NCBI GenBank assembly: GCA_019420325.1
Contig: JAHZHK010000042.1
Location: forward strand, 1-22,098
Source: Coriobacteriaceae bacterium
Lineage (GTDB): Bacteria > Actinomycetota > Coriobacteriia > Coriobacteriales > UMGS124
Reading direction: 5' to 3'
Length of the DNA stretch: 22,098 nucleotides
The notes beneath the pieces were generated by a model that was not told where the DNA came from, did no database searches, and saw only the letters and a program-made list of their open reading frames with translations. This document shows, piece by piece, positions 1 to 7,456 of the stretch. Position 1 is the stretch's first letter. Each line of letters begins with the position of its first letter. The translations under genes were made by a program, and so were the position numbers.

Positions 1-50
1 GGAGCCATCGGCTCCGTGTGGCACGCAAGCCCCCGCGCTGCTCGCCCATC

Positions 51-1385
51 CTATTTCCCCGCCAGGTACCTGTGCAGGAGAAACGCGGTGAAGTACGGCA
101 GCGTTAGCACGGAGCCCCCGCGACCGACATTGCTGCCGCACAGCTTGATCCCCCAGTCGATGTCCGGATAGGCGTCCGACTCGATGAGGGTGCGCAGGGA
201 TTTCGCCGTCCCGTTCTTGGCCTTCACCTCGACCGGCACGAGGCGGTCCCTCGTGCGCACGAAGAAGTCCTCCTCGAGCGTCGAGTTCTCCTTCTTGTAG
301 TAGAACAGACCGTAGCCGGATTTCTGCAGCGCCTCGCCCACGACGCTCTCGTACATGGCGCCCTTGTACACGCCGAGGTTCTTGTTCGCCCTCAGGTCCT
401 CGCTCGCCTCGTCGTCGAGGCTCGCGACGAACATCCCGTTGTCTCGATAGTAGATCTTGTACTTGCCCTCGTCGTAGTTGCCCTTAAGGGGGAGCTCGGG
501 GTAGTTGAGGCAGTGGCACACGCCTATCATGCCTGCGGTCTCGAGCCACTCGATGCACCTGCGGTAGTCCTTGAACCGCGCCGCGCGGGCGACCTTCGAT
601 ATCTGGAACTTCTTGTTCTCTTTCGCCAGCTGGAGGGGGATGCTGCGGAACACGTTGAGGATGCGCCTCTGGTCAAGGCCCTCTGCATACTTGACGATGT
701 CTTCCTCGTAATCGAGTAGGAGCTGCCGCTGCGTTGCAAGGCACCCCTCGAACGTCCCCCGCTCGATGTAAGGGCGCACGACGGCTGGCATGCCGCCGAG
801 GATGCAGTAGTCCAGGAAGAGCCGCTGGTACGTCTCGAGCTCAAGCTGCGAGAAGGCCCTCGCTTCCTCGATATGGGAGAGCATGTCCGCCGCAAGTTCG
901 TCCCCATACCCCTTTGCTGCGAGGAACTCGCCGAAGTCAAGGGAGTGCATCTCGTAGTCGACTTTGTATCCCACGCTGTTGCTCTCTATGCGCCTGTAGC
1001 TGATGCCGAGCATCGAGCCGCTGCATATGACGTCGAAGCGGCCGTCCTGATGGAAGAACTTGAGAGCCGTTGCGATTTCGGGATATTCCTGCAGTTCGTC
1101 GAAGAAGAGCAGCGTTTCGCCCGGCTCGAGGCGCTTCGAGGGATCGAGCAGGGAGATGTTGCGCAAGATACTCGCCGTGTCGTACCCGTCGTCGCAGATG
1201 TGCTTGTAGCGCGGCTCTTCCACAAAGTTGATCTCGACCAAGTTGCGGTATGGCGACTGGGCGAATCTCCTGATGGATTCGGTTTTGCCCACCTGGCGCG
1301 GCCCTTTGACGATAACGGGGAGCCTGTCATCGGCGGTCTTCCACTCGGCCAGGAACCGGTCTATGGTACGCGCCAGATAGGTCAT
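51..1385 (-). CDS. DUF4143-type P-loop ATPase
   Basis: This 444-residue protein has the layout of the ATP-binding/DUF4143 family. A Walker A loop GPRQVGKTE lies at residues 28-36 and a Walker B segment LLFFDELQEYP near residue 92. A winged-helix middle region follows, then a C-terminal domain in which D373...E386-V-K388 looks like a degenerate PD-(D/E)XK nuclease core. Length is normal for the family. The cellular role is not established; members are common, patchily distributed and often sit in accessory DNA. The ATG at 1385 is preceded by a purine-rich GGGGGCGAGG ribosome-binding site. The gene is monocistronic and directly downstream of a 33-bp tandem repeat array that could control it. 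Family assignment is confident; function is not. Confidence 0.88.
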   Translation of the reverse strand: MTYLARTIDRFLAEWKTADDRLPVIVKGPRQVGKTESIRRFAQSPYRNLVEINFVEEPRYKHICDDGYDTASILRNISLLDPSKRLEPGETLLFFDELQEYPEIATALKFFHQDGRFDVICSGSMLGISYRRIESNSVGYKVDYEMHSLDFGEFLAAKGYGDELAADMLSHIEEARAFSQLELETYQRLFLDYCILGGMPAVVRPYIERGTFEGCLATQRQLLLDYEEDIVKYAEGLDQRRILNVFRSIPLQLAKENKKFQISKVARAARFKDYRRCIEWLETAGMIGVCHCLNYPELPLKGNYDEGKYKIYYRDNGMFVASLDDEASEDLRANKNLGVYKGAMYESVVGEALQKSGYGLFYYKKENSTLEEDFFVRTRDRLVPVEVKAKNGTAKSLRTLIESDAYPDIDWGIKLCGSNVGRGGSVLTLPYFTAFLLHRYLAGK

Positions 1386-1416
1386 CTGCCTCGCCCCCAG
1401 TGCAATCTGGAATAAA

Positions 1417-1563
1417 ATGAACGAGTGTCATTTTACCAGCTAATGCAAAAACATGAGCGAGTTTTTGTCCATTCGTTACACTTTTATGAGCGAGTTTCAG
1501 TGGGAATGGCACACTTTTATGAGCGAGTTTTTTGCCGATTGCTACGCTTTCATGAGCGAGTTT
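1417..1563 (-). repeat. 33-bp tandem repeat array upstream of the DUF4143 ATPase
   Basis: Five units share the core AAACTCGCTCAT on the minus strand. On the plus strand the ATGAGCGAG cores start at 1453, 1486, 1519 and 1552, with a degenerate copy (ATGAACGAG) at 1417. Steps are 36, 33, 33 and 33 bp. The central units extend to AAACTCGCTCATAAAAGTG. The array ends about 32 bp before the ATPase start codon, so it occupies its promoter region. The minus strand reads through it as an 11-residue repeat of the type KLAHKSV, because every step is a multiple of three. It may be an iterated protein-binding site or the remnant of a repetitive peptide. A CRISPR is unlikely because the conserved part is only 12-19 bp. 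Confidence 0.8.
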
Positions 1564-1629
1564 GCGTCCGCTCTCCCTCTTTTCGGCGCCAATCTCTAAG
1601 GATGGCCGATAGTTTGGTATTGGTGAAAA

Positions 1630-1679
1630 TGCCTTGTCTTGTCGGTGCAACATGCGTTGCACGATTATCCGACGAGGCA
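1630..1679. other. Imperfect stem-loop
   Basis: An outer TGCCT...AGGCA pair, a TCGG...CCGA pair and an inner TGCAAC-atgc-GTTGCA stem are nested within 50 bp. It lacks a T-run, so it is not a clear terminator. It could be structure belonging to the dispersed repeat or the DNA end of a small mobile unit. Confidence 0.4.
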
Positions 1680-1704
1680 ACGGTCGCAACCGATGTACCC
1701 CGAG

Positions 1705-1785
1705 AAAACTACTCCGAAACTCGTTTGGCTGCCAAAAAAGCCTCCGAACTGGCCTCGCGTCGCGTCTCGCACCGCCTGGCAAGGC
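1705..1785 (+). repeat. Dispersed intergenic repeat, copy 1
   Basis: This segment carries AACTACTCCGAAACTCG followed by the palindrome TTTGGCTGCCAAA, then GC-rich sequence ending CTGGCAAGGC. It matches 19331-19410 with about 85% identity by eye. The sequence after the palindrome also matches 7132-7275, and similarity to that copy continues to about 1880. It lies outside all recognised genes. Confidence 0.7.
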
Positions 1786-2000
1786 GGCACTCGTCCCAGG
1801 CGACCGGCATCGGAAACGGCCACCGTCGGCGAGTAAAACGGCAATCAAGCGCAGTTGGCATCGTCGACGAGGTAGGCGCCCATATCCTGTGTGCGGTGCA
1901 TCGCCGTACGCAGGAGATGGGTGCCAAAGTGCCTTGGGGAATCGGCTCGATAACGGTGCCGTATATGCAGGGCGTCCCGCTCTGACGCCCCGCCCGCCAA

Positions 2001-3506
2001 TCACCCGCGCTCGAACTCGTCCACGAGGTCGATGAGCTCCTCGCGGGAGTGGACGTCCAGCTTCTTGTAGAGCGATTTAGCGTATGCCTTCACGGTGTTC
2101 TGCGACAAGCCGAGCTGCTCGGCGGTGAAGGACACGCCCCGGCCCTTGGACAGGTAGCCCATGACCTCGACCTCGCGTTCGGACAGCCCGTAAAGAGAAG
2201 CGATTTCGGAAGCTGGAGTGTGAGAATCCGTCTCCGAGGCTGGCTTTTCCACTGGATTAGAGGCCGGCACGGCAGCGGCAGCTGGCTCGTCACGCCACCC
2301 GCGTGTGACAAGTGCAACGGTGAGGGCCATGAACATGACGTACATGATGGCCAGCGTGACAACCATGAGAACCACGTAGCCGTTGGCAATGCTGGCAAAC
2401 AGCGCGTTTCCGACGGCTACGCCTGCCGTGAGCCCCAGGCTCGATGCGCCAAGCAAAAACGGTGCCACTCGAAAGAAGACCCGCAGGCTGGGTAGTGTGG
2501 CGCACGAATAGAGCACAAGCATCCCCGCGACGCGGTTGACCATTCCGAAAATGCTGGCGCAAAGGGGGAAGTAGCCATCACCTGCGAAGGGCAGGGCAAT
2601 CGCCGCCGTTGTGTCAAGCGTAAACGCAGCGAGAAAGACGGGAAGCAAGTTGAGGCGGCCGGCGCTTGCGAACAAAATGAGGGAAGCAACGAGGGCGGCG
2701 ATGAGTGCGGTTCCCACGTGATTTGCGAGCAAAGCCACGTCGCCCGTTGACGCGCCGCCTCCACTTAGCTGCAGCGGGCCGCTCATGCCATAGGCAAACC
2801 CAAGCACGGTCGTGGCGATGGCAATGGGCACGAACTGCCGCAGCTCACAGGCCTTGTTGTGTTCGTCGGCGCCGGCACTGCGCTCCAGAGGGGAATCCCG
2901 CAAAGCGCTTGATTCCGAAACGTCGAGCCCATATGTTGCACGCGCATAGCCCAACTCCAGCGCGACGCTGACAACTCCGAGAATGCAGAGCAATACAAGT
3001 CGCGGCAAGGATGGCACCAGTGCCAACAGCGCGAATATACCTACGCCAAGCAGCCATGAGGCGACAAGCGATTGCCGTGCAGCCATTGCGCCGCGGCGCA
3101 TGAACAGATAAATCCACTCGTATTCGCCGAGTCCTATGCCACAGCCCAGAAAAATGCCGGCCATAATACTGATTGCTTGGAATTGTGCAGCAAGTGGGGC
3201 AAGCGCAATGAAGCCCACACCGCAAATGAGGAAGACGGCCTGGATGAGGCACAGTCGAGTGAGAAAGCAATTCGTGAGAGGCTGACCCTCGTTGCGTTTC
3301 CAGAAGAGAAGAAGCACTGTGGCATAGACAGCAATCGTTGCAAGCATGAGCGCGTCACAGAATGAATCCGCGCCACGATTTACGCGTCCAACGAAAAGTG
3401 TGTCGGCAAACAGGAGGGCCAACCGCATGCCGCCCTGAATGCCATATCCCAAACTGCGGGGGTCGAATGACTCCGCGCTTCGTATAGATGATTGCTCGCC
3501 AATCAT
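2001..3506 (-). CDS. Membrane-bound LuxR-family transcriptional regulator (module 1)
   Basis: The 501-residue protein begins with a long hydrophobic region (about residues 27-415) containing roughly ten to twelve membrane segments. It ends in a LuxR/GerE helix-turn-helix (residues 437-501, beginning GLSEREVEVMGYL, recognition region SQNTVKAYAKSLYKKL). A hydrophilic Pro/Ala/Glu linker joins the two. Such one-component membrane LuxR proteins are abundant in Eggerthellaceae next to flavoprotein reductases. The likely role is to sense a ligand or redox state at the membrane and regulate the divergent reductase starting at 3749. The ATG at 3506 has a GGGAGG ribosome-binding site about 4 nt upstream. 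The ligand is unknown. Confidence 0.9.
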   Translation of the reverse strand: MIGEQSSIRSAESFDPRSLGYGIQGGMRLALLFADTLFVGRVNRGADSFCDALMLATIAVYATVLLLFWKRNEGQPLTNCFLTRLCLIQAVFLICGVGFIALAPLAAQFQAISIMAGIFLGCGIGLGEYEWIYLFMRRGAMAARQSLVASWLLGVGIFALLALVPSLPRLVLLCILGVVSVALELGYARATYGLDVSESSALRDSPLERSAGADEHNKACELRQFVPIAIATTVLGFAYGMSGPLQLSGGGASTGDVALLANHVGTALIAALVASLILFASAGRLNLLPVFLAAFTLDTTAAIALPFAGDGYFPLCASIFGMVNRVAGMLVLYSCATLPSLRVFFRVAPFLLGASSLGLTAGVAVGNALFASIANGYVVLMVVTLAIMYVMFMALTVALVTRGWRDEPAAAAVPASNPVEKPASETDSHTPASEIASLYGLSEREVEVMGYLSKGRGVSFTAEQLGLSQNTVKAYAKSLYKKLDVHSREELIDLVDEFERG

Positions 3507-3595
3507 GCACCCTCCCTTGCCATGTCACGCCCGATGGATTGTAGCATGAACGACGAATTACGATAGTGGCATGTACCTGGCCTTTTGTTGTCTAT

Positions 3596-3633
3596 TACCC
3601 GCATTGGGGGTAGTACTTCCACCCGCATGGTGG
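3596..3633. promoter_or_regulatory. Candidate operator: two adjacent inverted repeats sharing ACCCGCAT
   Basis: Two dyads lie side by side: TACCC-gcattgg-GGGTA (3596-3612) and CCACC-cgcat-GGTGG (3619-3633). The element ACCCGCAT recurs at 3597 and 3621, a step of 24 bp. Further downstream TCGCGA occurs at 3648 and 3670. The position between the divergent LuxR and reductase genes makes this the natural binding region for the LuxR protein; that is an inference. Confidence 0.5.
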
Positions 3634-3748
3634 CTAAGGGCGGCTAGTCGCGATGTTTTACTTTCCCCGTCGCGAAGACCGTTACAAGCAACTGAGACGG
3701 GCAACGTGATGTTTGACAAGCGAAAGATCGAACAGAAAGGATTCAGAC

Positions 3749-5359
3749 ATGGCTACCTCCACATCCATGAGTCGCCGCTCCTTTGTTGCCACCGCTGCCG
3801 CCACTGCGGCTACTGGCATCGCACTCGGCACGACGACTGCCAACGCTGATGAGGCCAAGACGGAAGGCGCGACTTCGGGCGACGTGCTCGAGTGCGACGT
3901 CCTTGTGTGCGGTTTGGGCGCTGCGGGTGCCACCGCGGCGGTGGCCGCTGCCCGCGGTGGTGCAAAGGTCATTGCCATTGAGACGGCCGACGACATCACC
4001 GGCGCCGGCGGCACGAGCCACTGCACCGCTCCTGCAATGTTTGGCTCCAAAGCCCAGAACGAGGCCAACCCCGATGTGCCCGTCACGGAGCAGGACGCAT
4101 TCGAGTATATCTATCCCCTGACTCACTATCAGGAGAACGCGCCCTTGCTGCGTGAGATGATTCGCTGCAGTGCCGTTGTTATCGACGAGATGGTGGCCGC
4201 AGGCTTCCCGTTTTTGTTTGCCAATACCACTGTTGATGCCGATGCCGCTTTTAAGAATAAGTGCGGGTGCATCTACATGTCCGGCGGGGCCGAGCGCGGC
4301 GCCCTGTGGGAGGCCATGTGGGACGAGGCCGGCGTGGACTATCGCTACGGCACCACGGCCGAGAGCGCCATTCTGGCTGACGACGGCACGCTTGCTGGCA
4401 TCCATTGCACCACTGCCGACGGCGACCTCGACATCCATGCCAAGCGCGTCATCCTCTGCTGCGGTGGCTTCATCAGCAACACCGAGATGGTCAAGCAGTA
4501 CTACGCCGGCGCCGACATCGTCTCGTGCGGCATGCCCGCCGACAAGGGCGACGGTACCAACATCGCCCTCTCGCTGGGCGCTCAGATGGGCAAGAACTTC
4601 TCTACCTCTGTCAACGAGTTCGGCGGCTCCAACCTCAAGGCTATCCCTCAGACTGCACGTGGCGCCGAAGATCCCTGCAATTCAGCGCTTCGCCTGCAGA
4701 TCCTCGGCCTGCCTGCGTTCGACAAGCATGGCAACCGTTTTATCGATGAGGGCATTATGAACGGCCACGTCATGTATTCTGGCGAGCCCCTGCTGCGCAA
4801 CAGCACCTACTACATCCTCGCCGACCAAGCGTTCATTGACCGCATCAAGAGTGAGCCTTACGGCAACTTCATTGACACCTCTGAGCCTACTAACGTTGCA
4901 AACTTCCTGGTTGACCTTGAGCTGACCGATATGGAGGAGGCTGTGGACGAGGCTGTCGAGCAGGGTTGGGCTGCCAAGGGCACCCTCGCTGAGGTTGCTG
5001 AGGCCTTCGGCCTGGAGAACCTCGAGGCAAGTGTTGCCAAGTACAACGAGTACTGTGAGGCTGGTCTGGACGAGCAGTTCTACAAGACGCCCGAGTACCT
5101 CATCCCGCTGACGCAGGAGCCCTACTACCTCATCGAGTACAACCCCTCTGGTTATCTGACGCTGGGCGGCATCAAGTGCGATGCCGGTTGCCGTGCGCTT
5201 GACGCCAACAACGACATCGTGCCCAACCTGTTCGTCGCCGGTACGGACGCCGACCTGTGGAGCGTGCCCTACGCCTTGGGTGGATCGGCTCACGGTTTCA
5301 GCCTGTCCTCTGGCTGGCTTGCCGGTGAGACGGCCGCCAAGGAGATTGCCGAGGCATAA
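3749..5359 (+). CDS. Tat-exported FAD-dependent reductase, FAD domain only (module 1)
   Basis: This 536-residue protein belongs to the fumarate reductase/succinate dehydrogenase flavoprotein superfamily. It has a twin-arginine signal (SRRSFVA, residues 8-14, probable cleavage after ANA near 33), an FAD-binding GLGAAG at 55-60, a mid-protein CCGGF segment near 232, a GNRFIDE segment near 327 and a C-terminal FAD-contacting NLFVAGTDADLW...GGSAHGF region near 492-515. It has no FMN-binding or haem domain, unlike the module 2 and 3 reductases, so electrons must come from a separate partner not in this window. The start at ATG 3749 is chosen for the AGAAAGGA ribosome-binding site. An upstream in-frame TTG (3713) would bury the Tat signal by 12 residues. 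Substrate is unknown; family relatives reduce fumarate, urocanate, steroids, drugs or plant phenolics. Confidence 0.9.
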   Translation: MATSTSMSRRSFVATAAATAATGIALGTTTANADEAKTEGATSGDVLECDVLVCGLGAAGATAAVAAARGGAKVIAIETADDITGAGGTSHCTAPAMFGSKAQNEANPDVPVTEQDAFEYIYPLTHYQENAPLLREMIRCSAVVIDEMVAAGFPFLFANTTVDADAAFKNKCGCIYMSGGAERGALWEAMWDEAGVDYRYGTTAESAILADDGTLAGIHCTTADGDLDIHAKRVILCCGGFISNTEMVKQYYAGADIVSCGMPADKGDGTNIALSLGAQMGKNFSTSVNEFGGSNLKAIPQTARGAEDPCNSALRLQILGLPAFDKHGNRFIDEGIMNGHVMYSGEPLLRNSTYYILADQAFIDRIKSEPYGNFIDTSEPTNVANFLVDLELTDMEEAVDEAVEQGWAAKGTLAEVAEAFGLENLEASVAKYNEYCEAGLDEQFYKTPEYLIPLTQEPYYLIEYNPSGYLTLGGIKCDAGCRALDANNDIVPNLFVAGTDADLWSVPYALGGSAHGFSLSSGWLAGETAAKEIAEA

Positions 5360-5398
5360 GGCTTCGCATGCCGCTTGCGACTGCGATATGTGCAGATA

Positions 5399-5433
5399 AG
5401 GGGCCGGCTCGCTGTGAGTCGGCCTCTTTGTAT
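5399..5433 (+). terminator. Rho-independent terminator of the module 1 reductase
   Basis: A stem of about 11 pairs (AGGGGCCGGCTC with GAGTCGGCCTCT, loop gctgt) lies 40 bp after the stop codon and is followed by TTGTATT. Confidence 0.7.
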
Positions 5434-5440
5434 TCCACTG

Positions 5441-5609
5441 GCTTATCGCCGCATGAAGGTTGTTGCGCCTTTGTGATGACGTCCTGAACCGCGGCGAGGA
5501 ACGCCTTGCTCGTGATGGTGGCGCCGGTCATGCTGTCGATGTCGGCGGAGTTGGCTTCCACGACCTTGTCGGGCAGCTCCTCGAGGGCCGCGCCGCCGAA
5601 CTCGGGCGT
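5441..5609 (-). pseudogene. Remnant of an FMN-binding domain C-terminus
   Basis: The minus strand reads TPEFGGAALEELP, then EANSADIDSMTGATITS and KAFLAAVQDVITKA, the C-terminus of an FMN-binding domain with its flavinylation motif (TGAT). It is over 90% identical at DNA level (by eye) to the 3' end of the module 2 reductase (9860-10026). Similarity continues about 15 bp past that gene's stop codon (GCTTATCGCCGC). The original stop is lost here and homology ends abruptly near 5609, with no upstream FAD domain. It is a duplicated tail, on the strand opposite to the neighbouring reductase. Confidence 0.85.
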
Positions 5610-5654
5610 TTGGCCAGGACCCTGCCCAAAAGACGCGGCCGCTGTTTGAATCAG

Positions 5655-5672
5655 TTTGGGAAAGCGCCCAAA
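5655..5672 (-). terminator. Small hairpin after the DUF4268 gene
   Basis: TTTGGG-aaagcg-CCCAAA lies about 40 bp beyond the stop of the minus-strand DUF4268 gene. The stem is short and there is no clean T-run, so terminator function is tentative. Confidence 0.3.
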
Positions 5673-5712
5673 TGAAGACAAGGCAAACGTTCGGGTGCGC
5701 CGCGGTTGGCAC

Positions 5713-6642
5713 CTACAGTTCCAGCTCGGCGATAACCCGCCTCATGGAGAGGGCCCACTTGAGCTGCTCGGCTATGTATCCCGGCCAAGCTGCCTCATTG
5801 TCCTTGATCTTACAGCCCTCCTTGTAGAAGCGAAGCCCCGAGGCCTTCTTGGCATCGAAGGGCACGGCCTCAAGGTCGATGTGCTCCTTGAACAGGGCTG
5901 CGCTGGCGATGGCCCTGTGGCCGATCTCCTTGTCGTCGGGCACGTAGAACTCGATGCCGATGCGGCCGCGCTGCGTGTCTATGAGCAGCGAGATGCGGTA
6001 GGCGGATGTGCCGCAGCTCAACGTGGTCCAGTGGTCCTTCGAAGGCTTCTGCGGGTTGAACGCCTTCAGGAACTCGGGAGAGGCCTGGGCCACCTCGCGG
6101 TACTTGGTCCAGTACGAGAGCTTGACGCGGTCGGTCTCGGAGAGGCCCTCGCTGAGCTTTACGGCCTTCGTCCACTCGTTGGGCTGCTCGACCACGTTGA
6201 GGCGTGGGGCGGGCAGCGAGTCACCGATGGACCACAGTTCTATCTCCACCAGGAAGAACCCAAAGTCGTTGTCGGTGTGCTGGTTGAGCCACTCGATGGC
6301 CTGGCGGTGCTCGTCGCGTGCGCGGGCCACCACCCACACGACTACCTCGGCGCCTTTGCCGGCGGCGTAGGTGATCACCTTGCCCAGGTGGTCGTGGTTG
6401 GTGTCCTCGAGCTGGTTCTCTATGACTACCTTGCGGCCGGTCCCGGCTTCCTGCGCGTAGATGTCCACGTTGAACGAGCCCACGGACGACTCGGTCTCTA
6501 TGAGCTCGAGCTCGATGCCGATTGCCGAGCCCAGCAGGGCGAGGTTGGGCTCCTCTGAGAGCCACTTGGTGAAGTCGAGCGCCTCGTGAGGCCAAGCGTC
6601 GCGCAGTCTGACCTTCTTGAGCGTGTCGAGGTTGGGTTTCAT
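5713..6642 (-). CDS. DUF4268 domain protein with PD-(D/E)XK-like core
   Basis: This 309-residue protein has an N-terminal nuclease-like core. VDIY (D60) is followed by VIENQ (E75, Q77) and then EDTNHDHLGKVITYAAG (79-95). This signature is typical of DUF4268 proteins, where Q replaces the usual lysine of PD-(D/E)XK nucleases. The C-terminal half (about 180-309) is the DUF4268 region. Family members are often found in accessory DNA and are suspected restriction or defence nucleases; no activity can be claimed here. The ATG at 6642 has a GGAG ribosome-binding site about 8 nt upstream. The gene stands alone between remnant DNA and an 800-bp non-coding stretch. Confidence 0.82.
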   Translation of the reverse strand: MKPNLDTLKKVRLRDAWPHEALDFTKWLSEEPNLALLGSAIGIELELIETESSVGSFNVDIYAQEAGTGRKVVIENQLEDTNHDHLGKVITYAAGKGAEVVVWVVARARDEHRQAIEWLNQHTDNDFGFFLVEIELWSIGDSLPAPRLNVVEQPNEWTKAVKLSEGLSETDRVKLSYWTKYREVAQASPEFLKAFNPQKPSKDHWTTLSCGTSAYRISLLIDTQRGRIGIEFYVPDDKEIGHRAIASAALFKEHIDLEAVPFDAKKASGLRFYKEGCKIKDNEAAWPGYIAEQLKWALSMRRVIAELEL

Positions 6643-7424
6643 TGCGCTCCAATCAAACTATCCGTCGTGCGGCGGCGAGTGCGGAAAGCTGGAAGACATG
6701 ACGCGGGCCTGATTGCAGGGGTGGGTCTCCTGCTTTTGCCCCCAAAGGGATGCTGCCGGTGGTTCGGAATGTTTCCTGCTGCAATCAGGAGTCATGCCTG
6801 CGTATTCTACCACCTTCGGTATCGTCGACCGTGATGGGGCCGGCATGGCGTCGTGCCGTCCTGGAGGCGGGCGGGTGCTCGAGGGCCCTGGGACTTAAGC
6901 CTGAGAATCTCGTGGTGTCTGACTTCTTCGTTAGACGTCTCTTTCTCCTGTTCGCGTGGTAATCCTTGCCGCATGGGCAGAAAGTCTAGAAAGCGATGTA
7001 CAACTGGCCCCCAACCACATTTCTCCCGAGCCGTTGCCGAAAACCGGCCCGGGAGAGGCCGTCGGGGCCTGTCCGCCGTTCCCTTGGGGTTGCGCTGGCA
7101 GCAAATCGAGTTTCGGAGTAGCCCCGAAGCCCTAAAAAGCCTCAAGGCCGGCCCTGCGCCATGTCCCGCTTCACCCGGCAAGGCGAGCGCTCGTTTTGGG
7201 CGGCCGGCATCGGAAGCATTAGGCGCCGGCGGGTGAAGCGGCGATTAAGCGAGGTTGGCTTCGTCGGACGCGCTCCCTGTCGACGCCGGTGCAAATCTTA
7301 TGTCAGCGCTGGCCTCACAGAGGGAATGAACATCGCATGTGCCTAGGCCGTGCGGATGATGCCGTGAGCGTTAAATTAAATACTTTATCAGTTAAGTAAA
7401 TAACAAATAAATTGAGTTATACTC
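6643..7424. other. Long non-coding region with hairpins and dispersed repeat
   Basis: No convincing gene lies in these 780 bp. The overlapping open frames have no ribosome-binding sites and cross the repeat. Visible structure: an 11-bp inverted repeat CCTGATTGCAG (6708-6718)/CTGCAATCAGG (6779-6789) enclosing 60 bp; a strong GC stem TCTCCCG (7022)/CGGGAGA (7050); and dispersed repeat copy 2 (7096-7275). From about 7370 the base composition switches sharply to AT-rich, forming the promoter of the next gene. Confidence 0.5.
7096..7275. repeat. Dispersed intergenic repeat, copy 2 (rearranged)
   Basis: TGGCAGCAAATCGAGTTTCGG at 7096-7116 is the reverse complement of the core of copies 1 and 3. The following GC-rich part (about 7132-7275, including CCGGCAAGGCG and GGCCGGCATCGGAAG) matches 1731-1880 in direct orientation, roughly 70% by eye. 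The core is therefore inverted relative to its flank in this copy. Confidence 0.5.
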
Positions 7425-7456
7425 TCACCAACTATATTTAACGAGCTAGTTGGTGA
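7370..7456 (+). promoter_or_regulatory. AT-rich promoter with inverted repeat overlapping the kinase start
   Basis: The AT-rich tract contains a plausible -10 hexamer TATACT (7418-7423). Just downstream a perfect 10-bp inverted repeat, TCACCAACTA (7425-7434) and TAGTTGGTGA (7447-7456), ends on the first base of the start codon. No Shine-Dalgarno sequence is visible. The dyad could be an operator for the gene's own N-terminal helix-turn-helix, or an RNA hairpin that hides the start. Confidence 0.55.

Larger units (their letters stand above)
1564..2000. other. Intergenic region with hairpin and dispersed repeat, no convincing gene
   Basis: Between the tandem array and the LuxR gene I see no credible coding sequence. 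Open frames run through on both strands, but they have unlikely compositions and no ribosome-binding site. The stretch holds a long imperfect stem-loop (1630-1679) and copy 1 of a dispersed repeat (1705-1785), whose similarity to the copy near 7100 continues to about 1880. The segment 1880-2000 shows nothing I can name. Confidence 0.5.

Noticed and set aside
1417..1563. CRISPR array
   Set aside because: Period is 33 bp with only 12-19 bp conserved, so spacers would be far too short. No cas genes are present.
1327..2004. 225-codon minus-strand open frame through the tandem repeats as a protein gene
   Set aside because: It overlaps the ATPase start by 59 bp, crosses a dispersed repeat, and has no ribosome-binding site or family match. 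The repeat peptide is mentioned only as an alternative.
6807..7181. 124-codon minus-strand frame, and overlapping plus-strand frames, in the 6.6-7.4 kb gap
   Set aside because: They cross hairpins and the dispersed repeat, lack ribosome-binding sites and show no domain.
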